Shown: positions 6,463-14,925 of the stretch, piece by piece | Numbering within the stretch: position 1 is the first letter of the stretch | Layout: each line of letters starts with the position of its first letter | Source of the DNA: Candidatus Poribacteria bacterium | GTDB lineage: Bacteria > Poribacteria > WGA-4E > WGA-3G | Assembly: GCA_022823085.1 (NCBI GenBank) | Contig: JAJDXV010000026.1 | Location: forward strand, 1 to 36,092 | Reading direction: 5' to 3' | Length of the DNA stretch: 36,092 nucleotides | Notes under the pieces: generated by a model | Databases searched by the model: none | Seen by the model: only the letters and a program-made list of their open reading frames with translations | What the model was told of the DNA's origin: nothing | Made by a program: the position numbers and the translations under genes

Positions 6463-9336
6463 ATGCAAGACGAACAAAAGGACACACTCTATATTATTGA
6501 CACACACGCCGAAATATTTCGTGCGTACTACGCCATTCGCGGCGGCTTGACAAGCAGCGTCACCGGTGAACCGACGCACGCTGTCTTCGGATTCGCAGGA
6601 ACGCTTATTCGGATTTTGTCGGAACTTCAAGGAAAATATGTCGTCGCCGCAATTGATACACCGGGAGATACCTTCCGTAATGAACTCTATGCCGAATACA
6701 AGGCGAACCGTTCACCTGCACCCGATGATCTCGTGACGCAGATTCACCGCATCTTGCAATTGCTCGACGCGTTCGGTATCCTAACACTCGGTAAACCTGA
6801 ATTAGAAGCGGACGACATCATCGCATCTGTTACACAAGCCGTACTCGACGATCCAGCGGCAGAGGAGATCAATGTCTCTATCATTTCCAGAGACAAAGAC
6901 CTTGAGCAGCTTCTCAGTCCTCGTGTGACAATGCTCGATCTCCATAACAATAAGGTGCTTGATGTTCGAGAGTTGTGGGAGACGAAAGGCATAAAACCGT
7001 CACAGGTCGTTGATGTCCTCGCATTGATGGGGGATACCTCCGACAACATCCGCGGTGTCGAAAAGGTCGGTTTGAAGACCGCTGCGCAACTGATTCAGCA
7101 ATACGGTTCTATTGACGGCATTTTTGAAAACATTGATAAAATTAAGGGAAAACGTCGCGAGAACTTAGAGAAGGCAGAATCCGAACTCCCACTTTCAAGA
7201 AAGTTAGTAACTTTGATCCGAGACGCTGATTTAGGTTTCTCCATTGAACAGGCACGCGTCAAACCGCTCGATCTCCAGAAAATCCTCCCGCTCTTACAAG
7301 AATTGGAACTCAGGCGTTATGAAGAAGTTGTCAAGAAACTTGCCGGTGGCGATTCTCAGTCCTTAGCGGCACCGACGACGCGCAAAGAACGGGTCGCGGA
7401 ATTGGAGAAGAAAACCGATGCGATTCTGGATAGAGGCGAGTATGACACTGCCGAAGTCGGTGATTATTCGGCGGTTCTAACAAGTGCCGAATTGGAAGCA
7501 CTCGTCCGCAGCCTATCAGAACAGGAGATTATCAGTTTCGACACCGAGACGGACGGCTTAGACCGTGAAGCGACGCTATGCGGGTTAAGTTTCTCGTGGA
7601 AACCGAAGCAAGGCGTTTATGTGCCGGTCCGTTCGCCACAACCTGAAACGCATCTGGATACAGAGACCGTGATTTCCGCGCTTAAGCCGGTTCTGGAAAA
7701 CCCGGACCTCCCGAAATGTGGACATAACCTCAAGTTCGACGCGAGTATCCTTATCAGGAACGGTATTAAACTCCAAGGGGCAGTTTTCGATACGCTCCTC
7801 GCAAGTCAATTGGTCGATTCACGAACCCCGTCCCACAATTTAGATACATTGGCACTGCTCCATTTGGCGCATAAGATGATCTCTTTCGATGAACTGACAA
7901 TGCGTTCAAGCCGTTCAGCCACCACGGACGACGACACGAGCCAAGGTGAACTCTTTAGTGAAGAAGCCACGCAACGGAAGACGATAGATGAGGTTCCGTT
8001 AGCACAAGCCACCATTTACGCTGCGGAAGATGCCGACGTTGCGCTGCGGCTGTATCACTTCCTTACACCGAAACTTGCCGAAATCGGAATTACGGAATTG
8101 GTACACGATATAGAATCCCCCCTCGCCCCGATTCTCGCTGAGATGGAATACAACGGTATTGTCTGCGATAAGGCGGAACTTAAACGTCAGAGCAGCGCGA
8201 TTGAAAAACTCGTTGAGGCCCGACAAAATGAAATTCACGAGATCGTCGGCTATCCGTTTAACATCGATTCGCCGAACCAACTTGTGCAAGTACTGTTTGA
8301 AGAACTCGGTTTCAAACCGGTAAAACGCACACGCGGCGGCAAAATCTCCACGGATGTCACCGTTTTAGAGGCACTCTCTCTCAGAGAAGATGTTAACGAT
8401 CCGAAGACGAGTGTCCCACGTCTAATTATTGAATACCGGCAATACCGTAAATTGCAAAGCACCTATCTTGCACAACTTCAGAGTGCCATCGACACAAGAA
8501 CAGAACGTATCCATACGCATCTCTATCAATTAACAACAGCGACGGGCCGCTTGAAGTCTGACCGTCCAAATCTGCAAAACATTCCCGTCCGGACGGAAAT
8601 CGGCAGGCAGTTACGCCGGGCCTTCAAGGCACCGGAAGGCAGCAAACTGATCTGTGCGGATTATTCACAGATTGAACTCCGTATCCTCGCGCATCTTAGT
8701 AAGGATGCCAGCCTAATTGAGACATTCACTCAGGATTTTGATATCCATACAGCGGTGGCTTCACAGGTGTTCGACGTGCCAGCGGCCTCGATTACGCCGG
8801 AACTCCGAGATAAGGCGAAGACAATCAATTTCGGCATCATCTATGGGGTCTCTGCTACCGGTCTTTCGCGTCGAATTAAAGGGATGACCGTCCAGGAAGC
8901 GGCGGCCCTCATTAACGATTACAAAACGCGTTTTCCGGGGATTGACCGTTTCCTACAAGAGTGTGTCCAACACGCCTCGGATCACGGGTATGTGAGTACA
9001 CTCACCGGCAGACAACGCGCAATCCCTGAAATCTATTCTACGAACCGGCGGCGGCGCGGTCTCGGTGAACGGCTCGCAATTAATACCGTCGTACAAGGTT
9101 CCGCCGCAGACTTGATGAAGGCGGCAATGGTGAATGTACAACGCCGAATTGATACAGACAAACTACCGCTAAAAATGCTCCTACAGATTCATGATGAATT
9201 GGTACTCGAAACACCCGAATCGCTCGCGGAGAGGCACGCTGAGATTGTATGTGAAGAGATGGAAAACGCTATGTCGCTTCTCGTACCGCTGCGGACAGAG
9301 GCTGGCATCGGTGATGATTGGATGACAGCAAAATGA
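6463..9336 (+). CDS. polA: DNA polymerase I
   Basis: 957 residues with the full three-domain plan. An N-terminal FEN-type 5'-nuclease (about 1-300) is followed by a DEDDy 3'-5' exonuclease (about 340-545) with all acidic residues present: Asp360 and Glu362 in DTET, Asp426 in HNLKFD, and Tyr519/Asp523 in YAAED. So proofreading looks intact, unlike in many Taq-like enzymes. The family-A polymerase domain has motif A ADYSQIELR (Asp733), motif B RDKAKTINFGIIYG and motif C HDE (910-912). It replaces RNA primers and fills repair gaps. An AGGAGG stands about 15 bases before the ATG, longer than ideal. Last gene of the ubiD-flavoprotein-polA run. Confidence 0.97.
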   Translation: MQDEQKDTLYIIDTHAEIFRAYYAIRGGLTSSVTGEPTHAVFGFAGTLIRILSELQGKYVVAAIDTPGDTFRNELYAEYKANRSPAPDDLVTQIHRILQLLDAFGILTLGKPELEADDIIASVTQAVLDDPAAEEINVSIISRDKDLEQLLSPRVTMLDLHNNKVLDVRELWETKGIKPSQVVDVLALMGDTSDNIRGVEKVGLKTAAQLIQQYGSIDGIFENIDKIKGKRRENLEKAESELPLSRKLVTLIRDADLGFSIEQARVKPLDLQKILPLLQELELRRYEEVVKKLAGGDSQSLAAPTTRKERVAELEKKTDAILDRGEYDTAEVGDYSAVLTSAELEALVRSLSEQEIISFDTETDGLDREATLCGLSFSWKPKQGVYVPVRSPQPETHLDTETVISALKPVLENPDLPKCGHNLKFDASILIRNGIKLQGAVFDTLLASQLVDSRTPSHNLDTLALLHLAHKMISFDELTMRSSRSATTDDDTSQGELFSEEATQRKTIDEVPLAQATIYAAEDADVALRLYHFLTPKLAEIGITELVHDIESPLAPILAEMEYNGIVCDKAELKRQSSAIEKLVEARQNEIHEIVGYPFNIDSPNQLVQVLFEELGFKPVKRTRGGKISTDVTVLEALSLREDVNDPKTSVPRLIIEYRQYRKLQSTYLAQLQSAIDTRTERIHTHLYQLTTATGRLKSDRPNLQNIPVRTEIGRQLRRAFKAPEGSKLICADYSQIELRILAHLSKDASLIETFTQDFDIHTAVASQVFDVPAASITPELRDKAKTINFGIIYGVSATGLSRRIKGMTVQEAAALINDYKTRFPGIDRFLQECVQHASDHGYVSTLTGRQRAIPEIYSTNRRRRGLGERLAINTVVQGSAADLMKAAMVNVQRRIDTDKLPLKMLLQIHDELVLETPESLAERHAEIVCEEMENAMSLLVPLRTEAGIGDDWMTAK

Positions 9337-9901
9337 AATTACCACATTTCTCTACACGAAACAGACAAAAACTGTCCAAATTATTAAATAAAAAAATAAA
9401 AAGTAAGATTTAATCGTCAATTACAAGAATCCCACTGATTAAAAGGGTTCAGGGTCTTAAAAACGTCTGAATATCTACTTTTTTTCTGGAAAATGTCTCT
9501 TTTTTCGTCAATTTGTGCAGCTATAAGTAAATTTATAGTTGACAAACTAAAACGATTGTGATATAATTTATTGCAAATTTTTTCAGGGAAATGTGATCGT
9601 GTCTGCTGCCAAAGATATGAGTGGTGTTTTGACAGTGTTACGGTTCGGAACCAGAACACTTCCTCATTTATGAGGGGTGACAGGGCTTACGACAAGAGAT
9701 TGATGATCCATAGATTTTGCAATCTTTCCTACGCTTGCTGCCAAATTTCTGCCTTTGAAAATGCTGACAATGCTCAGTTTTCTCATTTTCCCGTATTTTC
9801 ATGTCTTATTCCCGTGTTCTGTGGGGCACCGGTTCGCACCAATCATCGTGTGTCTCGTGATCAGGGTTAGGGCACATATAATTTCTAAAAGGAGAAACGA
9901 G
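9337..9901 (+). other. 565-bp gene-free region: AT-rich spacer and long leader of the RRM gene
   Basis: The first 200 bp are A/T-rich without a convincing gene. A near-perfect promoter at 9539-9567 predicts a leader of about 330 nt before the RRM protein. Inside the leader are small hairpins: ggttc-g-gaacc near 9642, CCTCA-TTTA-TGAGG at 9662-9675 and AGATT-TTGC-AATCT near 9713. Open frames here lack ribosome sites and family resemblance. Confidence 0.55.
9539..9567 (+). promoter_or_regulatory. Consensus sigma-70 promoter for the RRM gene
   Basis: TTGACA (9539-9544), 17-bp spacer, TATAAT (9562-9567), with TGA immediately before the -10, an extended -10. All 12 core bases match consensus. The predicted start is near 9574, leaving about 328 nt of untranslated leader. 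Confidence 0.75.
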
Positions 9902-10195
9902 ATGAATATCTACGTTGGCAACGTGCCTTACGCGGCCACGGAGGAGGACCTTGAAACACTCTTTAGTGAGTATGGTCCCGTCGCTACCGCTACAATTATC
10001 CGAGACCGTTACGACGGTCGCTCGAAAGGGTTCGGATTTGTTGAAATGGAAAACCAAGAAGATGGCGAGCGGGCGATAGAAGCGTTGGATGGTCAAGAAA
10101 TGATGGGACGTCCCTTGAAAGTCAATCCAGCGCGTCCACGCACAGAACGCCGTGAACCTCGTCGATACAACGATAGAGACGACGAAGACCTGTAG
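9902..10195 (+). CDS. Small RRM-type RNA-binding protein
   Basis: 97-residue protein with one RNA-recognition motif: RNP2 IYVGNV at residues 3-8 and RNP1 KGFGFVEM near 43-50, then a basic/acidic tail rich in Arg, Asp and Glu. It is like the glycine-poor bacterial Rbp proteins often linked to cold response. It would bind single-stranded RNA in the cytoplasm. The start is fixed by AAAAGGAG seven bases upstream; a longer in-frame extension to 9755 lacks a ribosome site and would add non-homologous sequence. It stands alone with its own strong promoter and a long structured leader, an arrangement that suggests post-transcriptional control. Hairpins at 10260-10326 probably end the transcript. Confidence 0.92.
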   Translation: MNIYVGNVPYAATEEDLETLFSEYGPVATATIIRDRYDGRSKGFGFVEMENQEDGERAIEALDGQEMMGRPLKVNPARPRTERREPRRYNDRDDEDL

Positions 10196-10259
10196 TTTGT
10201 TGCGTGCAGTCCGAGTACTGCTTCTGAAGTTGGAAAGAGAAACACCGTAAAGAATACCA

Positions 10260-10271
10260 CAGCTTCGGCTG
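10260..10271 (+). other. UUCG tetraloop hairpin
   Basis: CAGC-TTCG-GCTG gives a short stem closed by the very stable cUUCGg tetraloop. It lies 65 nt after the RRM stop and just before a larger hairpin, so it may be part of the 3' end of the transcript. Confidence 0.5.
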
Positions 10272-10283
10272 TTACAAGTTTTG

Positions 10284-10326
10284 CCTCGGTTCGGGACATG
10301 TTTTATTAACATATCCCAAATCGAGG
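10284..10326. terminator. Long hairpin between convergent RRM gene and trpS
   Basis: The arms cctcggttcgggacatg (10284-10300) and catatcccaaatcgagg (10310-10326) pair over 17 positions with two C-A mismatches and one G-U pair, loop of nine. A clear T tract does not follow, so termination is inferred mainly from the convergent gene arrangement. Confidence 0.5.
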
Positions 10327-10358
10327 CTTATTTGTTAGGCTGTGGTTTTGGAAGGTTG

Positions 10359-10447
10359 ATGGTAGGGCTGGACAACCCAGCCCCTATAATCCGGCAATGC
10401 TGTCGTTATGGTGGGGCTGGGCAACCCAGCACCTACGATCCGGTAAT
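10359..10447. repeat. 49-bp tandem hairpin repeat, two units
   Basis: Units start at 10359 and 10408 with atggtagggctgg and atggtggggctgg and end near ccggcaat and ccggtaat. Each contains an inverted repeat of the form GGGCTGG-acaa/gcaa-CCCAGC. It lies immediately after the trpS stop, so it may stabilise the 3' end or stop minus-strand transcription. It looks like a dispersed palindromic repeat family. Confidence 0.7.
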
Positions 10448-10457
10448 TTGGTTATGT

Positions 10458-11453
10458 TCAAGTACTCACGCCAACGGCTTTTCGTACCTGCACCATAATC
10501 GGTGCCGCGATCGCCCGTGCCTTTTCTGCCCCTGTTTCAAGGATTCTATCCAATTCGTCTGTGTTATTCATCAAGACATTATAGCGGTCCCGTTTGTCGG
10601 TGAAAGCCGCTTCCAATAATTCAAACAGCTCCTGTTTCATCGCGCCGTAGGCGAGACCTCCGTCAAGATAGAGCTGCCGTTTCGCAGCCACGGCATCCGC
10701 ATCCGCGAAGTGCCGATAGATCGCAAAAATGTTGCATTCCTCTGGGTCCTTCGGGTCTTCCGGGCGTTTGGAGTCCGTTACAATGCGTTTGACGGGTTTA
10801 AGGACTTGGTCGGGTGGTGCGAAAATCGGGATAACATTGTTATAGCTTTTGCTCATTTTTCTGCCATCAATACCGGGAATGGTCATCACCTCTTTCCGAA
10901 TCACGGCTTCAGGAATCGTCAAAACGTCGCCATAATTTTTATTGAAAGTCAGGGCGACATCGCGGGTAATCTCAAGATGTTGCTGCTGGTCAAGCCCAAC
11001 CGGTACAAAATGTGTTCCAAAGAGCAAGATATCTGCCGCCATAAGGACAGGGTAGGTAAAGAGTCCAATGTTAATGTTTTTGTCATCTTCACGCCCTGCG
11101 GCGATATTATCGTCAACAATTGTCTTGTAAGCATGGGCACGGTTGAGCAAGCCTTTTGCTGTGAAACAGGACAACACCCACGCCAACTCGAATACCTCTG
11201 GAATATCGGATTGGCGATAGATAATCCCTTCATCTGGATTTAACCCGAGTGCTACCCACGTTGCCGCTGCTTGGTAGGTAAGATCCGCCAACTGTTTTCG
11301 GTCCCTGACTGTCGTCAGGGCGTGGTAGTCTGGTATGAAATAAAGGGCCTGGAACTTTTCAGCAAGTTCCAACGAGGGCTTAAGCATGCCGAGATAGTTG
11401 CCGATATGCGGTGCACCTGACGGTTTAAGCCCTGTCAAAGCAATCTGTTTCAA
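10458..11453 (-). CDS. trpS: Tryptophanyl-tRNA synthetase
   Basis: 331-residue class I aminoacyl-tRNA synthetase that charges tRNA-Trp. The HIGH-type motif is PSGAPHIGNYLG near residue 12 and the KMSKS loop GRKMSKSYNN near residue 195. DYHALTTVRD and GLDQQQHLEITRD are family signatures. Length is normal. The start codon is TTG, preceded by AAGGAG at about 11 bases, slightly long. It lies 33 bp after the Uma2 gene on the same strand and probably shares the promoter at 12230-12258. Confidence 0.95.
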   Translation of the reverse strand: MKQIALTGLKPSGAPHIGNYLGMLKPSLELAEKFQALYFIPDYHALTTVRDRKQLADLTYQAAATWVALGLNPDEGIIYRQSDIPEVFELAWVLSCFTAKGLLNRAHAYKTIVDDNIAAGREDDKNINIGLFTYPVLMAADILLFGTHFVPVGLDQQQHLEITRDVALTFNKNYGDVLTIPEAVIRKEVMTIPGIDGRKMSKSYNNVIPIFAPPDQVLKPVKRIVTDSKRPEDPKDPEECNIFAIYRHFADADAVAAKRQLYLDGGLAYGAMKQELFELLEAAFTDKRDRYNVLMNNTDELDRILETGAEKARAIAAPIMVQVRKAVGVST

Positions 11454-11486
11454 TTTGATCTGTGCTCCTTTTTGGGTTAGATGCTG

Positions 11487-12197
11487 CTATTGTGATGTGT
11501 CTTCTTTTAAACGAGCGAGTTCCTCACGAAGGCGTGCGAGTTCGATTTCGGCGCGTTCGGCGCGTTCCCTATCACGTTCGGCGCGCGAGTTTGCTGCCTC
11601 CTCCAAGGTCTCTAACCACTCTCGCTTTTCTGGATCGTAAATCCCGAATCCATCGGCTAACAAGTGGAAATCTAAGCCCAGAGTCTCTGAAGAAATTCCA
11701 CCATCAGCGTTGGGGGCAATCTCAACATACTCCCCATCAATCAATCGAAAGCCCATCAATGGCGTAGGCAAATAGCGTCTATCAACATCACAGAGGAAAT
11801 ATTCTGGGATCCCAAGTCTTGCGTAGAGTTCCATCTTATGGTTTAAATCATTTTGAACGGTACCTTTACTTGAAAACTCGACCACAAAATCAGGTGGTTT
11901 GCCTTCTTCCCATATCTTGTAGGTGCGCCGCGGTTTTTTACCCACTCCAAAAGAGATGAGTAGATCGGGAGAGACAGCTTTTGGCGGTCTCCCATCTTCG
12001 TAATACATCATGAGATTCCCGGAAATATAGACATCCGGTATGTCTTTGTAATAATTTCTGAAGCGTGATCGCATCTTGATTATTGCTTCTATGTGAAGAT
12101 CGGTTTCAGCCATAGGTTTCCCATCTGATTCAGGATAGAGGTCCGCTGTTTCGGTCGGTGCGTAAGCGGTTGGAAGCGTGTTTCGGAAAGTTTCCAT
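11487..12197 (-). CDS. Uma2-family (DUF820) putative PD-(D/E)XK nuclease
   Basis: 236-residue Uma2/DUF820 protein. The core shows SPDLLISFG, then PPDFVVEFSSKG, then HKMELYARLGIPEYFLCD, matching the family's restriction-endonuclease-like fold with Asp, Glu-x-Ser and Lys positions. The function of this family is poorly known; many copies per genome are common. The last 45 residues are a charged, Glu/Arg-rich coiled coil (about 190-235), a common extension. AAAGGAG precedes the ATG. It sits ahead of trpS, apparently under the promoter at 12230-12258. A second, shorter member is at 14257-14829. Confidence 0.88.
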   Translation of the reverse strand: METFRNTLPTAYAPTETADLYPESDGKPMAETDLHIEAIIKMRSRFRNYYKDIPDVYISGNLMMYYEDGRPPKAVSPDLLISFGVGKKPRRTYKIWEEGKPPDFVVEFSSKGTVQNDLNHKMELYARLGIPEYFLCDVDRRYLPTPLMGFRLIDGEYVEIAPNADGGISSETLGLDFHLLADGFGIYDPEKREWLETLEEAANSRAERDRERAERAEIELARLREELARLKEDTSQ

Positions 12198-12229
12198 CAG
12201 AGCCTCTCCTTTTTGGTTGTGTTTAGTTA

Positions 12230-12258
12230 AGTATACCGAAAAAAATTGAGAATGTCAA
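12230..12258 (-). promoter_or_regulatory. Sigma-70-type promoter for Uma2-trpS
   Basis: On the minus strand TTGACA (12258-12253), 17-bp spacer, TATACT (12235-12230). The -35 box overlaps the stop codon of the SAM hydroxide adenosyltransferase gene at 12255-12257. The start would be near 12223, about 25 nt before the Uma2 ATG. Confidence 0.65.
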
Positions 12259-13082
12259 GTTTTTTGACAGGAATCATAGCGTTTCCTTATAATCGCGGCA
12301 TCCCCGCGTTTTAAACCTAACTGCTTTTCAGCACTGCCGCCGTTTACAGCGATTTCTAACACCCCAGCACTTCCGATAATTGCCAAAGGTTCACCCACCG
12401 GAGATTCAGCGTAGGCGCGGTTGATTCGGGTAAGCCGCGCCCCTTGGACGTTGATTTCATAACCCGATACTTCTCCCGCAAGCGCGCTTTCTGAGATATT
12501 TGTTATCGCGTTCCCGAATCTATCAATCTTGACAATCTGTCCGGTTATCGTGTTTCCAGAGACCTCAGATGTCGGGATCGGGAGTTGGACGAGATTTTCC
12601 ACCGGTGGGCCGATGTTCGCAAGCGGTACGCCACGCGATAGATGCGCGGCGACCGGCGCGAAAATGTCCCTACCGTGGAACGTGTTACTGACCTGCGGCA
12701 GATGATAAGCCGGATTCTGAATCGCCACGGCGTTCATTCGGTGTTCCGTCCCGTCGTCAATAGCTTGCAGCAGATAACTCAGCACACCGTTGTCGGGACA
12801 GACGAAGAACGCGCCCTCTATTTCGCAAACGATCGCCTGTCTATCACTCCCGACCCCCGGATCCACAACAACGGTATGAATCGTGCCTTCTGGGAAATAG
12901 CGGTACGCGGAACGGATTATGAAAGCCGCTTCATGGATATCCTGGGGCGGAACGGCGTGCGTGAGGTCCACCACCCGTACGTTTGGGTTGATACCGAGAA
13001 TAACACCCTTCATAGTTCCGACATAAGCATCGCTGGTGCCGAAATCGGTTGTTAGCGTAATGATACGAGGAAAGTCATTCAT
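12255..13082 (-). CDS. SAM hydroxide adenosyltransferase (DUF62 family)
   Basis: 275-residue member of the family that splits S-adenosylmethionine to adenosine and methionine using water/hydroxide, related to fluorinase. Seen motifs: TLTTDFGTSDAYVGTMKG at the N-terminus, DLTHAVPPQDIHEAA, VVVDPGVGSDR, DNGVLSYLL, FHGRDIFAPVAAHL, and VKIDRFGNAITNI starting the C-terminal beta-barrel half. These cover the conserved Asp, Arg and His positions of DUF62. Length is normal. The start is six bp from the end of the isomerase gene, so the two form an operon. The cellular role of the reaction is unclear. Confidence 0.92.
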   Translation of the reverse strand: MNDFPRIITLTTDFGTSDAYVGTMKGVILGINPNVRVVDLTHAVPPQDIHEAAFIIRSAYRYFPEGTIHTVVVDPGVGSDRQAIVCEIEGAFFVCPDNGVLSYLLQAIDDGTEHRMNAVAIQNPAYHLPQVSNTFHGRDIFAPVAAHLSRGVPLANIGPPVENLVQLPIPTSEVSGNTITGQIVKIDRFGNAITNISESALAGEVSGYEINVQGARLTRINRAYAESPVGEPLAIIGSAGVLEIAVNGGSAEKQLGLKRGDAAIIRKRYDSCQKT

Positions 13083-13088
13083 TTTAGG

Positions 13089-13889
13089 CTACAGATTCGC
13101 CTGCATCCATGCGAAACTTTTCCGCTGTCCCGTTCCGTCGTTTTCTCTACCTTCATATTCACAGCACCAGACCCCGTCATAACCGGCTTCTCTCAAGCAG
13201 TGAATCGCCTTTGCGAGGTCTATTTCGCCTTCCCCGAGTGCTTCACCGCGGTAGTTCCCACGTGAACCCGTCCCGTCTTTCAGATGTGTGTGTAACGTAT
13301 AGGGTGCAACGATTTCATAATACCTGCCGACTGTCTCTAAATCGTGCCCCGCCCAGCGGTAGTTCATGGTGTCCATATTCGCGCCGACATGCTCAGAACC
13401 GACACGCTCGAAAAGTTCTACCTGTAAATCGCCGTCGTTTGTAACGATCCCGTGATTGTCCACAGCCAGATAGACCTGCTCGCGTTCGGCGAATTCGATG
13501 CATCGTGTGAGACAACCCGCCATCGCTTCGACCCACTGATTTTCGGGGACAGCGTCTTTCGCGGCACCGCCTTCTGTACGGAGGACTGAAGTGCCAACCC
13601 GTTTCGCGAGTCCAGCGATACGTTCCATCCGTGAAACTTGCGCACGGATCGCTTCTTCTTCTAACAAGACGAAATCGTTCCCCGCTGCGAGCGCGGAGAC
13701 CTGTAATCCGTAACCTTCAACCTGCTCCCTCACGGCTTCGGCATTTTTCTCAGGATCCGGAGTTTCCGAATTCCAGACATCGCTAATCTGAAGTTCTACA
13801 TAACTGAACCCTGTTTCACTTGTAAATCTCAGAAAATCGTCAAGCGATTTGCTTGCGTAGTTGTAATGGATAAGCCCAAATTTTGACAT
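13089..13889 (-). CDS. Sugar phosphate isomerase/epimerase, xylose-isomerase-like TIM barrel
   Basis: 266 residues of the AP endonuclease 2-like TIM-barrel family. Metal-binding-type motifs occur in order: RTEGG, VDNHG, HTHLKDG, EGEIDL and CCEYEGREND. They suggest a divalent-metal enzyme isomerising or epimerising a sugar or inositol derivative. The substrate cannot be fixed. AGAGGAG precedes the ATG. No sugar transporter or dehydrogenase is adjacent; the only partner in the operon is the SAM hydroxide adenosyltransferase six bp downstream. Confidence 0.88.
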   Translation of the reverse strand: MSKFGLIHYNYASKSLDDFLRFTSETGFSYVELQISDVWNSETPDPEKNAEAVREQVEGYGLQVSALAAGNDFVLLEEEAIRAQVSRMERIAGLAKRVGTSVLRTEGGAAKDAVPENQWVEAMAGCLTRCIEFAEREQVYLAVDNHGIVTNDGDLQVELFERVGSEHVGANMDTMNYRWAGHDLETVGRYYEIVAPYTLHTHLKDGTGSRGNYRGEALGEGEIDLAKAIHCLREAGYDGVWCCEYEGRENDGTGQRKSFAWMQANL

Positions 13890-14256
13890 GTACGATCTAC
13901 TCCTCTTTAATACCTAAATTTAATCAAGGGGTACAAGTCGCCCTTGTTGTGTGTAACCGACTGTTAACAGTTTTCCTCTCATAATTCAGAGGGATTTAGG
14001 GTAAAGTTCACAATTAGAGTGGATTTCAGAATGAATGAGATCCTTTAGAGCGGACGAGGGGCTCCGCAATCCGTGAAATGTCTCTTTTAGGACTTACGCA
14101 TGCTTCTCTTTTGTAGCATAGACTGTTAGTCTGTGCCCCAAGAACGCTGTGTTTTCCGAGAAATATCTGCCAAAAAAACTGGCTGTCGTCAAAATTGCGT
14201 AAGTCCTGTCTTTAATGACTGACCTTAGTATAATTGACGATGTCTTATATTGCTAT
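13890..14256. other. 367-bp intergenic region with a repeat element
   Basis: No gene is apparent. It holds a small hairpin CAAGGG...CCCTTG at 13925-13946 close to the isomerase start, about 130 bp without clear signals, and the MITE-like element at 14090-14206. A specific isomerase promoter could not be assigned with confidence. Confidence 0.5.
14090..14206 (-). repeat. MITE-like element, GGACTTACGCA family, copy 2
   Basis: Perfect terminal inverted repeats GGACTTACGCA (14090-14100) and TGCGTAAGTCC (14196-14206) enclose 117 bp. Read in reverse complement it aligns with 205-323: shared left end ggacttacgcaattttga, a diverged middle, then ggcacag.ctaacag.ctatgctacaaaagag. The internal hairpin is AGACT-gtt-AGTCT at 14120-14132, a paired change relative to AGGCT/AGCCT in copy 1. 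Confidence 0.85.
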
Positions 14257-14829
14257 CTATTCAAAAAGTTGTGCGACTTGACACGAAAACCCTTCAACGA
14301 CATCTTCACCGGTGAGTGTGTCTTCATAAGTGAGCGTCTTGATGTCTGTTTTAGAACGATATGCCGTCACCGTTTGTCCGATGGGTTCAATCACCCAGAC
14401 GAGACGCGTTCCGGAATCGAGATAGGCAAAAACCTTTTCAAGTACACGATACTGAATATCTGATGGTGAGAGAACTTCAACCGCCAGATCCGGTGGAACG
14501 GGGGAAACTTGGCGTCTATTGTCTGGCAACCGTGCTGTTGAAACAAAGGCTATATCTGGTTTAACCAATCGGTCTCCCAATTTAAAGTCTGTATCCGTTG
14601 GATACAAACGCCCCAAATGATTCTCACGAATGTGCAAACTCAAAAGAAAACTGAGATTCATACTAATTTCACCGTGTTCCATTGTCGGTGGTGCCATCGG
14701 AATTAATTTTCCTTCTACATATTCATATCCTTCTAAATCGCTCTCAAGAAAATCTTCTAACGTCATATCGGTTTCCAGCGGTGCAAGGGATATCGCTGCT
14801 TGTTCATGACCATTCTTTGGAACGTTCAT
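14257..14829 (-). CDS. Uma2-family (DUF820) putative PD-(D/E)XK nuclease
   Basis: 190-residue compact Uma2 protein, the common family length. It shows LEDFLE near the start, VEGKLIPMAPPTMEHG, LGDRLVKPDIAFVS, then PPDLAVEVLSPSDIQYRVLEKVFAYLDSG and VWVIEP. These are standard Uma2 blocks containing the predicted Asp, Glu and Lys active-site positions. It lacks the coiled-coil tail of the copy at 11487. AAAGGAGG precedes the ATG. It is transcribed divergently from the HTH-hydrolase gene at 14926. The biological role of the family is unsettled; a DNA-cleaving function is inferred from fold only. Confidence 0.9.
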   Translation of the reverse strand: MNVPKNGHEQAAISLAPLETDMTLEDFLESDLEGYEYVEGKLIPMAPPTMEHGEISMNLSFLLSLHIRENHLGRLYPTDTDFKLGDRLVKPDIAFVSTARLPDNRRQVSPVPPDLAVEVLSPSDIQYRVLEKVFAYLDSGTRLVWVIEPIGQTVTAYRSKTDIKTLTYEDTLTGEDVVEGFSCQVAQLFE

Positions 14830-14861
14830 CAGAATTCCTCCTTTGACGGTGCATATTTCGA

Positions 14862-14890
14862 TTGCATTATCCCCGATTTTCTGCTACAAT
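14862..14890 (+). promoter_or_regulatory. Extended -10 promoter for the HTH-hydrolase gene
   Basis: TTGCAT (14862-14867), 17-bp spacer, TACAAT (14885-14890) with TGC just before the -10. The predicted start is near 14897, about 29 nt before the ATG, which has TAAGGAG upstream. Confidence 0.6.
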
Positions 14891-14925
14891 GTTCCTTAAC
14901 CCAATAAAGTAAGGAGAATACGACC

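Noticed and set aside
9571..9870. 99-codon open frame in the leader of the RRM gene
   Set aside because: TTG start at the predicted transcription start, no ribosome site, Cys-rich unfamiliar sequence and no domain; best explained as untranslated leader.
10359..10447. CRISPR array from the tandem 49-bp units
   Set aside because: Only two units, repeated through their whole length with no distinct spacers, and no cas genes.
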